A stretch of DNA of 64,000 nt from Symsagittifera roscoffensis (Eukaryota; Xenacoelomorpha; Acoela; Convolutidae), in NCBI RefSeq assembly GCF_963678635.1, contig NC_087062.1, positions 83,352,012-83,416,011 of the forward strand, in the 5' to 3' direction. Below the pieces are notes generated by a model. It was given only the letters and a program-made list of their open reading frames with translations, was not told the DNA's origin and did not search any database. Made by a program: the position numbers and the translations under genes. Shown piece after piece: positions 1-11,509 of this stretch (the first letter of the stretch is position 1; each line of letters opens with the position of its first letter).

Positions 1-160
1 AGAGTTTCATGAAGAAACTTCAGGGATATTTCAGGGCTAAGAAGGAACTTTGGCTTGGGTTTGGAAATGTTTGAGTGTTTCTTTCATGCAAAATCAAATC
101 AAATACAACCTATAAATGTCAGATGAGGCTAAGTGATGTATCATATTATAAACCTTTCAG
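1..160 (+). mobile_element. 3' end of a gypsy-type LTR (fragment)
   Basis: The stretch around 83-159 resembles the end of the LTR at 19505-19928. Both share a CATGCAAAATCA block, a short AT-rich run and the terminal ATAAACCTTTCA / AGGACCTTTCA. In both cases a primer-binding-like GGTGA(C/T)TCG follows directly. The rest of the LTR lies left of the window and no coding region of this element is recognisable to the right, so it is an old fragment. Confidence 0.5.
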
Positions 161-2214
161 CGGTGATTCGGCGTTGAAAAAAAAATAAAAAATTTAAATT
201 TAGAAAATAAGGTCCGCATCTATTGGTTCGTTTATCATGCTGGTTGTCACCGTGCTTATTTCAAGGCTGTTTTCTATTTTTTCTTAATAAACACGAGTTT
301 CTTTTCCCGTTTAATTTGAATCCCTTTCTGCAGTCAATGAAAATGACAAACATTTATTTTTAAAAATTTCCGTTGTCGGAACCTTCTGTGCTAATTGCAC
401 AGCAACCGGATTTTTTTTGTAAAAGATATAGATACATTGTATCTACTGTTTGTATAATTTCCAATGACTTAGGATCCCGTGCTAATTTAAAAAGAATCCA
501 GAATTGGGGATAAATTCAATATTTCATTTCTAAATTTGCGACTAACAGTACAAAGCTTGAGGCTGGCAAATATGACCTCAGAGATACAAATTTTCCGATT
601 TTTTTTGGTAGAAATTCAACATTCTAGGTAATTATCGTCATTGACGTAGGTATTTACTATCTTCTATTTTGAATCGGTTCAGAATAGAGCTAAATAATTG
701 TAAGGGAATTGAAAATGTATATTTTTGTTTACCTCACGTGAACTTCAGTTTTTGAACGTCTGCTAAATAATTCATTGTTCAAAAACGCTCTTTTTTCATT
801 TTTGCGCTTTTTTCTGGTGAGTACATTTAAGTTTCTCGTCGCTTTTCTTTGCCTTTCAAATTTCATCGAGACTGTCCCGAATTGGAATTGCGACTCAATT
901 CAGCAGAGCTTGGAAAGTTTTTTAATGAGAAGCTGTCTTGAACTTGAATTGTATTTTAGTGAAAAGGAAATTTTTTCCAAGTGCCGCTTAGTCTTCATTT
1001 GATAGACTTGAAATTGAGATAAAATTTAAAATCATTACTGATACATGTAGATTGAAATATACCATTTTATGCATAATTAATTTTGGTCAGGCTTAGTTTT
1101 GCCGTCTGCGTTAGGATAAAGAGAGGATTTAAATTGAAAATATTTGCGAGACTTCGCTAGTTTTTAATCACCGTATTTCAGTCTGAGTTATAAAAACTAC
1201 GATATTTGTTGTTTGTTCGTACGGGGAGGATTGAATTTTTCATTATTCATTCACGCGGGCGGCACTCAAGACGGCAGAAGTACAAATTCAAGGCGGTACT
1301 TTAGCCTTACTGCTCGCGACGACAATCAAGCGCCATCGCCTCTGCTTGGCTGTTCATGTAGAACAATAGTACATCCCATTTTTTATTAAAAAATGGAAGA
1401 AATGTCTGCAATAAGGATGAATTTTTCATGGGATAATTAAAGCAGTTCCATATTTATGCGACAAAATTTTAGTCTTTATTGCAATATGTGTGCAAAAATG
1501 AAGTCAGAAATAATGAATTTTTTACAAATTCGATTTTTTTTTGCTTGCTTCACTGGTATTTTGACGACCATTGACCATATGCTGAACTGCTGTTTGTTCT
1601 CACGGCGACTGCTGCAGCGCAGCTGTTCAGAAATATTTGCTGCTCAAATCATGAATAAGTTAGGATGAACTGCAATTTGTGGGTTGAATTGCTTGTTTTT
1701 CTTTTCGGTCAAAATATGCCGCTGTGAATCATAGGAACTTCACACTGGCTTGTGAAGCAATTCAAACAACATGTGAACCAACAAATCGCTTGAAAGAACT
1801 CAAATGCTGCGCGGAAAGAAACGTTGACCCAAAAAACCATCCTTGTTTTCAGGAACAGCGCAGGTTGCTTTTATGGGTTAAAATTACAACTAGGAACACT
1901 TTTGTCATGCCGAAACGGTAAAAGGGGTCAAATTAATTCAAAGCGGCTGCCTTTATTGAACTGAAATTCTAAATCCATCTTTTAATGATTTCGTAAAGTT
2001 ACATGAAACATCAACCTCAGTTTTTGTGTTGCACATGATTAAAAAAAAAATGAGATAGCAAAAATAAAAGTTCCTGCTCTTGCTTCATGTGAATTCCGAC
2101 AGCACTGGAACAAAAGTGAGAAGTTTTGTTCCGGCCAGCGAAGATTGGGATGAACGTTGAATCAAAAGTTTTCTTCAAACTAAGTTTTTTTTCAAACAAA
2201 ACAAAGTTTTTTTG
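161..2214. other. Intergenic, no gene recognised
   Basis: About 2 kb of AT-rich DNA. The open frames are short (at most 75 codons), of low complexity and without recognisable motifs or matching splice signals. I see no RNA gene. Confidence 0.6.
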
Positions 2215-2500
2215 GTCAAGGACCCTAAAATTTTTCTAATATGTATATCCTAAATTTAAGGGGGCGCAGCGCGCGCCAAAAAAACGCAATTTTTGGTCAA
2301 AATTTTCCAGAAATTGTCTAAAAACGCCTTTTTCGGCCTGTTTTTTTTTGGCCAGCGTCGCAGAAAATTTGGTCAAAATGGGGTCTTTATAGGGATTTAG
2401 GAGAGCTCAGAAAATCAATTTGGTCGACATAAAAAAAGATGACAAATTTTTTGAAAATCCGCCCCCTTCGAGAAAATCCTAGATCCGCCGTGATCCATTA
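2215..2500 (+). repeat. Dispersed repeat family R2, copy 1
   Basis: A roughly 285-bp block shared with 58140-58425. Common segments include ACCCTAAATTTTTCTAA at the left, GGTCTTTATAG, AGAGCTCAGAAAATCAATTT in the middle and AGATCCGCC near the right end. A more diverged relative lies at 55830-56120. There is no open frame, so it is probably a small non-autonomous element; its class is unknown. Confidence 0.7.
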
Positions 2501-4469
2501 ATATATGATTTTGAAGCCCTTGCAGTTGCAATTTAAACCGAATAAAAACAAAAAAACATTGCGAAAACTTATTTCGAAAAAATTAAATTAGTATATATTG
2601 GCATCAAAGGCGCCTTTTGAAAAAAATCAAGTTTAGTCAGCCAAAAAAGACGTAAAGCAGCGTTCATGTTTTCTTCTAATTTTTTGACCTGATCAAATGC
2701 GAGTCTTTTCAGATCGATTTTTCTACTTGGACTCGCAGTTTGGTTTAAAGAGCGGAGCAAGTTGATTTGGTTTTCGTAGAATAATGTTTTTAACTCATCT
2801 TAAAATTTCAATGAGATATTCTTTTTCGCTCCGTTTTTGGCATAGTCGAGTTAACCCAACTGTAATCAGTTCCTTACAGGTTCATTTAGACGTGCCTGTT
2901 TAACACTAGGCGAGAGCGTACCTTATATTTCTATTCCACCTCCCAATGGGCAAATGTAGGTGGGTGGAATTAGAAAATTCATTTAGCAGAGGAGACCTTC
3001 TATGTTGTTTCTGCTGTCAATCAGTCTGAAAACGCAGCGGGTTTCGCTTACTTCTTCTTAAATGACCATAAATGGAATGATATCTGCTTGACATATGAGA
3101 TTTAGGGTTGAATATTGTCTCAAATACACGCCTTAGTCTGACCGTCTTGTCCAATTCCTCCAATTATTTATCTACCGATCTGTATTTACAGTCTTCGCTC
3201 CCCTTAATTGACAGACTTGGATGTAAATAAAGTCAGTTAGTATTTAATTCGCTCAATTACGTCAGAAGGAAGGCGGATGTTTTCCAGTCTAAGCCTGAAG
3301 TTGATTAAACTGTCTAGACACTGTACTGAGCTCGCTAATTTCTAATAGGTCATTCACCTTTTGTCTGAGTCTGAGTTGTCACCTTTTCTGTGTGAACTGA
3401 AATTGTCGCACGTTTCAATCTGTCCATGTAATGTCCGAAGAGTTCGATCAGCTGTCTAGACGTTTCGTCTGTCGGCTGAACAAAGAGAGTCAATCTCATT
3501 AGCGGTTATGAACTGTCAAAAAGTACATTTAAATGCGGTTTTAATCGACCACAGAAGATGGCATTAATCAAAAAGTACATGTAGTGTAGTTAACAGGGAT
3601 ACAAGCTCTGTCTGTTCCGCCCCCCACGAAAGCTGGTTGGAAATTGAAGTCTAAATAAAGAGCGTAATGGACCAACCTATCAAAGACCTTTCACCTTCAA
3701 CCTGCGTTGGGTAACATTAAATAAAAATGGGTTGGACTTCGCAATGGAGGCGGATAGTCAAATGAACCCAATTAAACAAACACGCCAGATCTAAGCAATT
3801 GTCTAGATTGGACCTTCCTTGTTTTTGGAGCAAAGTTTACAACATCGTTCCCCTAAATGGTGCAAACAGATTTGGTCCTAGCTAAAATTGACAAATTTGC
3901 TCATGCGTTTATATGTTAACAGGTCTAGTTCTATTTTTAAAACCAATTGCAGATTTTACCCGAAAAAGTTCGGAAGGTAATCACTCGATTAATCGAGCTA
4001 ATACGTACTGCGAGATTGTCTGAACCGAGACACGAACACCTGTTTATGAAAACGCCTAGAGACTACGGATGGTTCGTAGACGCGACGCGTGCAAAGTGCG
4101 CCCACTTCTAGGCCAAAATAAAATCGGACAAAATCTGCAATAAGACGAAATCTGTCAATGAAATTTCCGGGACGAAAACTGCAGCAGAAAGATATCTCAG
4201 CCAATCCCTCTTAGAAGACAAAGTTAAGATCTTCCGCGATGCTATTAAGTTTGCATTAAAACAGAATATATTAAAATAGTGGGTTGGATTAAAACCAAAT
4301 TGACTTCCGTAGGAGACGTAGCGTGAAATCTTGGCCCAAGGACGCCTACCCTATCCTGTCTGGCATATGTTTTGCCTCAGTGTTTGCATTTGTGCCATAT
4401 TGCGAATTAACTTTTTCTGACCTAAGTCGCCCTTTTTTGTTGTCAGCTTCTGCGTTCATATTTATTTTC
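2501..4469. other. Intergenic, no gene recognised
   Basis: No frame, motif or convincing repeat is seen. The 68-codon minus frame around 3998-4204 has no recognisable domain and no splice support. Confidence 0.55.
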
Positions 4470-4964
4470 CCGACTTTCGAAAGAGACGGAATATATTAAA
4501 ATTATGCTTAGGGGGTTTTTACTCGTGACTTTTTAATTAATCATTTTTGACAGAATTTTTCAGTATCTTATCGATGACCAGAGCACAAATTTAAAATAAT
4601 ATTTCGCCTGTGAAATTTTTTCATGAACTTATTGGGGCTTGAATTTGGGTCTACTTTGGCCAATTTGGGATATTTGAAGCGCGTGAAAGTTCCAGTTTTT
4701 CATAGGCGTGTAGCAGTAGAAGCAATCCAGCTCGGATAACTTTTAAAGCTGAGGCATTCCAGTTGATCCAAACATATTAAAATGCAAAAAATATCACTTT
4801 GTACTTTAAATTGGGTTTGTGACGAAGAATTTTTTAGAAGATACAAAATTTTTTAGAATGTTCATCATTGATTTTTCTGGAAAACATAATCAATATTGCA
4901 AAAATTTATTTCAAATACTTCAAAGGACAGTCGGAAAATTCAGGGTTTTGCCTGATACGAGCAG
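4470..4964 (-). repeat. Dispersed repeat family R1, diverged copy
   Basis: A diverged copy in the same orientation as 60631-61155. It starts with CGACTTTCGA, then carries the TTTTTGACAGAATTTTT block, the GGCCAATTTGGGA block, and at its right end the CAGTCGGAA-ATTCAGGG-CTGATACGAGC signature. Inverted copies are at 30078-30534 and, partially, at 53915-54188. Confidence 0.65.
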
Positions 4965-5045
4965 TATTGTGACAGTATATGTAAATCATCCATCGCTAAA
5001 AATCATAGGATACTCAGGTTATTAATATCGTGACAAGTATTTTCC

Positions 5046-5211
5046 GCTCCAGTCAATTCCGCCCCAAAAACCCAGTCATTTCCGCCCCAATACTATTCCC
5101 TTTATTTCGGTTAGTTTAATTAGGTTTAGCTACGTGCATTGACATTGGGGCGAAACTGACTCCTTTTGGGGCGGAAATGACTGCGTTTTTGGGGCAGAAA
5201 TGACTGGGAGC
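5046..5211. repeat. Fold-back element with repeated CAGTCATTTCCGCCCCAA motif
   Basis: The left arm (5046-5090) and right arm (5166-5211) are near-perfect inverted repeats beginning GCTCC and ending GGAGC. The sequence between them carries another inverted copy at 5144-5160. Each arm is built from two direct copies of a CAGTCA(A/T)TTCCGCCCC motif, giving five copies in 166 bp. No coding potential; probably a small fold-back or MITE-type transposon. Confidence 0.7.
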
Positions 5212-7545
5212 AATTAATACAGGCCATTGTAGTTATTTTATTCCATCTGACAGATAATGACTTCTGGAGCGCAATAAATATGTGTTACCTCAATTAAGCT
5301 CATTTATACCTGTGATAATATTTTTTCAAAAATATGGTGCGCAAATAGCTAACTTGGCTAATTTTGGAGAATTAATGCGCGTGGCGTAGGCAGCGAATCA
5401 TTCCGGCTCAAATTTTTTTTATGTGTTCATGTTTTTAATTAGTTAGACGGTTCAAGTTTTTCTTTGATTAAGCTTGGTTTTGGGAATTGCAGCTTCGACT
5501 TCGTGTTCAAAATAAGCGATTTAAAAATAACGTACTAGAACTTAATTACCGGTGAACTAAAACAAACGATTATTTTGGTTGTTAGTTTCGGGTCGCACGC
5601 GCAAATACGAGATTGACCTGAGATAAAAATAAACTGAATAGCAGGCAGAATGCTCTAAAAGTGGCACAAATTAAATGTTAAGATCCAAGTTTTTTTTGCA
5701 AAAACAATCTAAAATAGGTTTTGCTGGTTCTTGTGTAGCACAGAAGGTTCGGACCACAGTAGTATAAACGAATTTTTTTTTGTTAAAAATTTAGTGTTTC
5801 TGCGAGGAAAGAGAGAAAACTTAACCTGGTAAATTTTTCTTTGGCTTCATAGACTACAATTATTTAAGACTACACAAATATTGCAATTCATAAAAAGTTG
5901 AAAATTAAACGTTTTTCAGAAAACTCAAAAAGGTCAAAATTTTACATTTTAAATTTAAGTTCAATGTTTGCAGGATTTTTTTCGTGCTGAAAATGAAATT
6001 TCAAAAACTGCTTATTCAAGGTAAAAAAAGCCTTAGTTAGCTTAATGCATGTTTTACGTTTTCTACTCGTTGTTTTACTTGAGTAAATTAGACTAAAAAG
6101 CAACAAATTGAAACCGGATTTTTTCGAGTGAGAAAACTTTTCAAAAAATATTTCATGTCGCTCGAAGCACGACTGTTAAGATTTCAATATGATGTATCCC
6201 TCGATTTTTTCGGGAATTTTTTTTTATAACCAGGAGCTGATATAGGTTCTCGATCGGGCGGGGGTAACGAGCTCTCCCAAAAGACATAAAGACATTTTTT
6301 GATTTTTTAAATGCGTTTTCGGCTGGTGTTTCCCCTCAGAATCAGTATATAAAGAAGGGCAGCGGCGGTTTTAGAAAAAATCATTGGCTGAAAATGGAAG
6401 TCGCACAACAGATTTTTTGAATGGTGGGGGATTAGAAGGTGAAGTCAAAACATTAACCCCGGGAAAAAATCTAATTTTGAAAATCAAATTTGGACTAAAT
6501 TTTTTCAAACAAGAATCCAATTAGTGAAAATTATTTTGAATATTGCTTCTCGGTCAACAGCGCGTCACATTAAGCATGTACACAATTGAAGAGTTCACTT
6601 TGGAATGTTAGATATGACAAAATATGCAGACTTAAATTACTTTTTAACGTCATAAAATTATCAACAAAAAATATTAAAATCTCGGTTGGTAGTCAGTGAC
6701 ATTTGACCACAATAAACAATCTATTGACGAGACTTATATGTTTGAATTAAATCAATGAAAATCTGAAGTGTTCGATTTTCAATATGAATATCTTGCTTCG
6801 TTTCAGTCAATATTCTAGGTCCCGTGCCAGACAAACATGTACGCTTTACTTTTTTGTTGTTTAAAAAAATGTCGCCTGCTGTTTGCTACGCTTTTCAATT
6901 TTTGTGCCGTAAATGCCAAATTCAAATCGATTCAGTTCAGTGAGTTTGGTATTTGATTTGGACCTTAGGGATCTAATGTTTTCATGCGTTTCGCCAATCG
7001 GTCAAAGTGTCTGCCGTTTCCTCTAGTTAGATATGAACTAAATTTGAAACTCGCTCCTAAATTTCCTCGCGACATTGCATTAATTGGTCTCAGAGAACGT
7101 CGTCTCCTAACCTTAAATGTGGCTTGAACGTCTAGGCGCGAGTGTGTTTGATAGTATGGAGTTGGAGCTTAGCTGTCAGATGTCAGCAGTCAAAGACGTC
7201 TGAGGTTCTTTGAGTGATTGATAAAAATCAACATAGAACAAAACTGACAGAGATTTTGCCGCAAGGTATGGAACCCGCTGTCCTATTTACCCGACAGGGG
7301 GGTCTACAGATCGTCTGATACCCTTCTTGTTATTGATATAAAACCTTAGTTTGACTTGAGAGAATGTGGTTTTAGTCTGTATGTTTGCTTCATAGACACG
7401 ATATTATAATTTGGTTTGATAACAGTTGTGAATGATTTGTGGTGGGTGAAATGAATATAACTGAGATAAAATTCGCTGAAGTCAGCCCACCGAAGTTGAT
7501 AAGAAAGAAATTGACAGTATTGTAAATATGTTTGTGTCGGTTGCA
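5212..7545. other. Intergenic, no gene recognised
   Basis: AT-rich DNA without recognisable frames. A short GAACCTTCTGTGCTA match, inverted relative to 375-390, lies near 5733-5752, but I cannot extend it into a defined element. Confidence 0.5.
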
Positions 7546-7701
7546 GATATCAATGCAGACCCCAACATTTCATCAAGTTATGATTTGTGCCCTGACTTAC
7601 TTAACAACCCAACAATCCATGCTCAGATTTTGATGGAATCCATGCGATCTTTTAATACCAATTGCCACCCCTATAAAGAAATATTTCAACGGTTAAGCAT
7701 A
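7546..7701 (+). CDS. Possible isolated exon, unknown
   Basis: The open stretch is preceded by an acceptor-like TCGGTTGCAG and ends at a donor-like GTGAGT. It encodes about 51 residues of mixed, protein-like composition, including a PDLLNNPTIHAQILMESM segment. It has no recognised domain. Its end phase (1) does not fit the phase-0 exon at 8191, because joining them gives an early stop. It is therefore not the directly preceding exon of that gene; it may belong to another transcript or be a chance frame. Confidence 0.25.
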
Positions 7702-7726
7702 TGTGAGTTTAATATTTCGTAAGCAA

Positions 7727-7750
7727 TCCCCCCTTTTGCAAAAGGGGGGA
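7727..7750. repeat. Perfect 24-bp palindrome (C6TTTTGCAAAAG6 core)
   Basis: A T, six C, TTTTG, then the exact reverse complement. It can form a loopless cruciform or a strong RNA hairpin. It lies about 440 bp upstream of the exon at 8191. Confidence 0.85.
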
Positions 7751-8190
7751 AGAGATAAAGAGATCCAATCAATGGTATGTATTAGTCAGAATAAATAAAA
7801 CTTATGTTCGTTTCATAGATATGAACGATGATTGTACGATATAAGTTATCACATGTAAACATGATGGTTAATTTAAGGCCACTCGTGAATTCAAGTTTTA
7901 TTAGATTATTGAGTTCGAATTAAATTAATGAAAGATAAAGGTCAGTAATTTAGGATCTGTGGTCCGTACGGGTAGATCGAGAATGAGGTGTAATTCTCTG
8001 GGACCAGAAATGGTACATGAAGCTAACATGTCGGTAGACCTCGATCGGAATCAGAGTCATAACCGGGGTTCTTCACATAGAGCTGAACATCTCTTATGTA
8101 ATGATTTTATCATGTCTAAATCATTAAATTGTTAAATTATGGTTTTTCTTAATTAATTTCTTTTTATGTTTCTTTTCGAATGTGTTATAG

Positions 8191-8738
8191 CTGGACCCTG
8201 ATTCCTCTGACAAACTGTTAATAACCCCTATCATTTCTTCACATGCCAATAGCAACCAGCAATCCACTGCGATATCCGGAAATAATTCAACCGTCTCCGC
8301 CGCCCACCATCCCCACGGCACAACACCCAAAAAGAAGTTCCCCAGAGTAGACTGCGACTCGGGGTTCGGATCCAGTCCCGACTCGAGTTCGAACAGATCA
8401 CCATCTTCGTCGCCGCCGCCTGTTCTCACCTCGTCTTCAGCCACGGCGCTGTCGGCGCCCAGGCTCGCGACGTCGTGTTCATCGGCATCTTCAATGGCAA
8501 ATTCAATCCCTGTACATGTTTCAAACCACTCGCAAACCACACAATTGGCGAACGCGATCAAAAACAATCCTGATCTTTACTCGCAGATTTTTACTTCCTC
8601 CGCCGCCGGATTGAACAATCTGTCCGCGGGCTTAGGCTCTTTCTCTTTAGCCCCTGGATTGCAGAAACAGCAGCAAGGTGTAAATAGTCAAGCCATGCAT
8701 AGCCCAAGATCACATTCGACACCATATGCTGTTATTAA
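8191..8738 (+). CDS. Exon a of the host gene
   Basis: The acceptor is TGTGTTATAG and the donor AA/GTGAGT. It encodes about 182 codons, markedly richer in GC than the flanks, which supports real coding sequence. Residues are mostly Ser, Ala, Pro and Asn with a DCDSGFGSSPDSSS run, and the basic PKKKFPR patch is at about residue 50. The ATG at 8494 is internal, not the start. Confidence 0.8.
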
Positions 8739-10990
8739 GTGAGTCCCACCCACCACCTTATAAATCAAAATAGTCTGCTTTTTAAAATTGGCTTTAAAAC
8801 AAACAAAAATTTATACCGATATTAAGTATTTCAACAACTAAAAATCTGAACAGCTAAAAATCGTAGTCTGAAGATTTTTGTTTAAAATGTGCTCTTTTTT
8901 GATCTATTTTAGATTTGATAAATTTTTTTATGTTTTGGTCACATTCATACCGTGTTTTTGTTTTTTGGTAGCTTATTTATGGTAACATTTCTTTTCTAGG
9001 CCGAGTGACAAAGTGGCAGCCGCTCTCCTCACGTCTCAACTCACATTCCCAAATGGAACAACCATCAACAGTTAGTTTTTAATTTGTTATTGCTAGCTCA
9101 CTAAACGAGAAATGAGGAGAGAAAAAAGTGGCTAATGCTTCCGAGTCGGGATCACCAGGTTGTTGGTTCGAGACTTACCATGATCTGTGCTGCTAGCTTT
9201 TTTTTTCTTTTCAATTTCCCAGCCAAGAACAAAATAAGGTCAAGGTGTGAAATTCAGTTTGCGTGGTACAAGAAAAGCTGAAGGCTTTCGATGTTATTTT
9301 TTGTTGCTAAATCGATTGAACAGTAAATTATTGTTTGATATCTATGCAACTGATAAAAAGTCGCATTAAAATTTTTAAATTGGGCAAATTCATTTAGACT
9401 TGGTATGTATTGTTAATCTTAGTTCAAGCCTCTATTGCTTCTATTGTTTATTTGATGCGACGAAAAAAAGTTTTTGACTCCATATAGGATCATTGGATTT
9501 TTTATACGATACATTTATAAAACGTATAATTGTTTTTTTTGTAGCTCAACAAGACTTGCAGCGCCATCTGATTGCAATAGAAGCTAACAAGGGGGCTGGA
9601 AACGTGTCCCCGGGAGCATCTTCTGCACTGCAAAACTCCCAGTTCAAACATCCCCCGACCCCATCCGCCATCCAACACGCATCCTCTCAAAGCAACAACG
9701 TTCATAACTCGGGATCCCTGCAAACATCTCCGGCGGGTGGCGGACACATCGGCTCAGCCCCGTCGGTCATCATCCCGCCCCACCTATCCCCCCACCAAGG
9801 CCACGTGACTGCACTGGGACTTGTGCATGGTGTCCCAAATGTGGTTGCAGGCACTGTAGGGTCGGCAGTTTCGACGGATCTTGTGTCGCCTGAGCTGCGC
9901 ATGATCAGCCAGGCAATGGAAGTTACAATTGCTAAGATCAATGCTCATTGCACTCCCAATGTCAAACTACATCTGGACCAGTTGGTCGAACTGCTAAAAG
10001 AGCAACAGAAGCAATACTTGAAAGACTTCGCAATGACACATCAGGTAGAGAAAACTTCATATAACTAAATAAAAAAACTCAGTCGAATAACTGATTTTTG
10101 AATTCCTACCCTCAAAAAGCGATACTTGTCAAATTAGTTGAAATTTTAGGCCAACAGCAGTTTGCAGCTGCTCAATTCATATGAAATTCGGGCGCTATAA
10201 AAAGTAGTCGAGTTAGAAAAACTGACATACATTTGCGGATATTTTTTTTTGCAGGAAGTAAAATATTTCAATTGAGTTTTTTGTTTAGGAAAACGAGCGT
10301 CTGAGCATGGAGCTTAAAATCAGAGAGAAAGAATTATCCGAGGCCAAGAATGCTCTTTCCAAAGTGAGAAATGATCTTCAGCATTCAGACATCGAACTAC
10401 ACAACGAAAAGACTCTCCGATTCAGAAACCAAATTGATCTGGCTCAAGTTCTGAGAAACCAGCAAGCACTTGGAACCTACAACTCAGTCATTTTCCAACA
10501 GCAACACAAACTGCAACAGAGCTCGATCTTGCAATCAGATGCAATTCTCGCCGCCAAAGGAAATATTACGTCATCGAGTCCAGCAGTCACTTCGATATGC
10601 TATGACGTCATTACATCTGCATGCTCCAAAGCCGAGCCAGATTGGTCTTCGTTGTCGCCAGCGAGTGTAAACTCAGTCGGAACACCGACACCATCGCCGA
10701 AAGTCGAGGCTTCGACCGAATGTCCGAGAACATCGCCCAGATGTGAAAGCGAAGAGCGAACGCCCACGAATGGATCTCCATTTTCAAATCACCTTCCGAA
10801 TTCATCCAAAACTGAGGCTAAAACTGGAAGGAATTCGTTGCAGACGAATAGGGAAGAAATCGAAAATGATGCCGAGACAAGAACGAGAAGTCCTCCGCCG
10901 ACTCGTGATGACGACGAGTCTACCCGAGGAACGCCATCGCCTTCGCACAGCACTGAATCATCATCGCAACTTTTGATCGTTGATTGCTGA
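8191..10990 (+). CDS. Four-exon host gene (3' part): Ser/Pro-rich, coiled-coil protein, family not recognised
   Basis: Exons 8191-8738, 9000-9070, 9545-10044 and 10289-10990 have GT..AG borders and mutually compatible phases (0/2, 2/1, 1/0, 0/stop). Together they give about 606 residues ending at TGA 10988-10990. A TAG lies in frame just before 8191, so at least one coding exon lies further upstream. Order of parts: a Ser/Pro-rich start with a basic PKKKFPR patch (possible nuclear signal), a short conserved-looking SDKVAAALLTSQLTFPNGTT segment, a Ser/His/Pro/Gly-rich linker, a helical segment from PELRMISQAME to HQENERLSMEL leading into a long coiled coil, a Gln-rich bit, then a Ser/Thr/Pro/Glu tail ending LLIVDC. 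Composition and nuclear-type signal suggest a transcriptional regulator. Coiled-coil regulators of the Ski/Dachshund type were considered but no diagnostic domain is visible. Confidence 0.8.
9000..9070 (+). CDS. Exon b of the host gene (71 nt)
   Basis: The acceptor is TTCTTTTCTAG and the donor GTTAGT. Entering at phase 2 from exon a it reads without stops and leaves at phase 1, matching exon c. It carries the SDKVAAALLTSQ segment, the part most likely to be conserved in homologues. Confidence 0.7.
9128..9180 (+). repeat. tRNA-derived SINE fragment in the intron
   Basis: GTGGCTAATG resembles a pol III A box. A CCGAGTCGGGATCACCAGG arm and GGTTCGAGAC, close to a B box, follow at tRNA-like spacing, with a stretch apparently deleted between A box and arm. 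A T-run follows at 9199-9208. It reads as a shortened tRNA-like SINE head rather than a functional tRNA, since no full cloverleaf can be drawn. Confidence 0.45.
9545..10044 (+). CDS. Exon c of the host gene
   Basis: The acceptor is TTTTTTTGTAG and the donor CAG/GTAGAG. It reads at phase 1 from exon b and leaves at phase 0. It encodes a QQDLQRHLIAIEANK helix, a Ser/His/Pro/Gly-rich linker, then a Leu-rich helical segment (PELRMISQAME, LHLDQLVELLKEQQKQYL) that begins the coiled coil. GC content is well above that of the introns. Confidence 0.8.
10289..10990 (+). CDS. Last exon of the host gene
   Basis: The acceptor is TTTTTTGTTTAG. The frame continues the coiled coil (ENERLSMELKIREKELSEAK), passes a Gln-rich patch, and ends in a Ser/Thr/Pro/Glu-rich, probably disordered tail with a terminal LLIVDC. 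The stop TGA is at 10988-10990. Overlapping frames in other phases are shadows. Confidence 0.85.
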   Translation, partial: ENERLSMELKIREKELSEAKNALSKVRNDLQHSDIELHNEKTLRFRNQIDLAQVLRNQQALGTYNSVIFQQQHKLQQSSILQSDAILAAKGNITSSSPAVTSICYDVITSACSKAEPDWSSLSPASVNSVGTPTPSPKVEASTECPRTSPRCESEERTPTNGSPFSNHLPNSSKTEAKTGRNSLQTNREEIENDAETRTRSPPPTRDDDESTRGTPSPSHSTESSSQLLIVDC

Positions 10991-11460
10991 GCTAATCGAG
11001 CGCTAGTTCGAAATCGTCACAATTAATGCACAGACGAATGCGATTTGAAAGTGGGATTGGAAATCGGAATAAAACTTTGTTGAAAACTCATTTAGCTTAA
11101 TTTACCCTAACTTGTCATAGACCTTTCTGGGCTTCATTAAAAACCATCTGGCATGGATTAATGTAGCAAATTCGAAAAATTCTGATAAAACTTTTATTTA
11201 TGTTGTTTATTACAAAATTGCGAGTTATTTTTTATAGTTTGTGTTTTAATGTATAACCATTTGGCATTACCTTTTTTCTACCTCAGTTCAGAGTTTGCTT
11301 AGTGTAATCTAAGTTATGTTTATTCTTCTAAAGTGCAACGTGGTGATTTATGATTTGTTAAATTATCTCCCCAAATTGTTGAACTTTCGTTTCTCAAGGC
11401 GCGGCTTCTATTCTTTTCTCTTGAAGGTGAAGTGATGAATAAAGAAATATCATCCCCGCC
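10991..11460 (+). other. Probable 3' untranslated region with poly(A) signals
   Basis: AATAAA hexamers stand at 11068-11073 and 11438-11443, about 80 and 450 nt after the stop codon. Either could end the host transcript. The sequence is AT-rich and non-coding. Confidence 0.5.
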
Positions 11461-11509
11461 TAATCCCCCCCCCCCATCCACCCATCAAGCTTTGCTATGT
11501 TGTCACCTA

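Noticed and set aside
775-1002. 75-codon plus frame
   Set aside because: Phe-rich, TTG start, no splice signals or motif; expected by chance in AT-rich DNA.
365-5752. Transposon bounded by the inverted GAACCTTCTGTGCTA match
   Set aside because: Only about 17 bp match, with no extended terminal repeats or flanking duplication; kept only as a note.
8124-8567. 147-codon minus frame opposite exon a
   Set aside because: Shadow of the GC-rich plus-strand exon; it runs through the acceptor and its acidic composition mirrors Ser/Pro codons on the other strand.
9128-9180. Functional tRNA gene
   Set aside because: A- and B-box-like parts are present but the D-arm region is missing and no acceptor stem pairs; kept as a SINE fragment.
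8191-10990. Assignment of the host gene to Ski/Dachshund
   Set aside because: Only a generic coiled coil and Ser-rich linkers match; the defining N-terminal domain is not in the window and no specific motif supports it.
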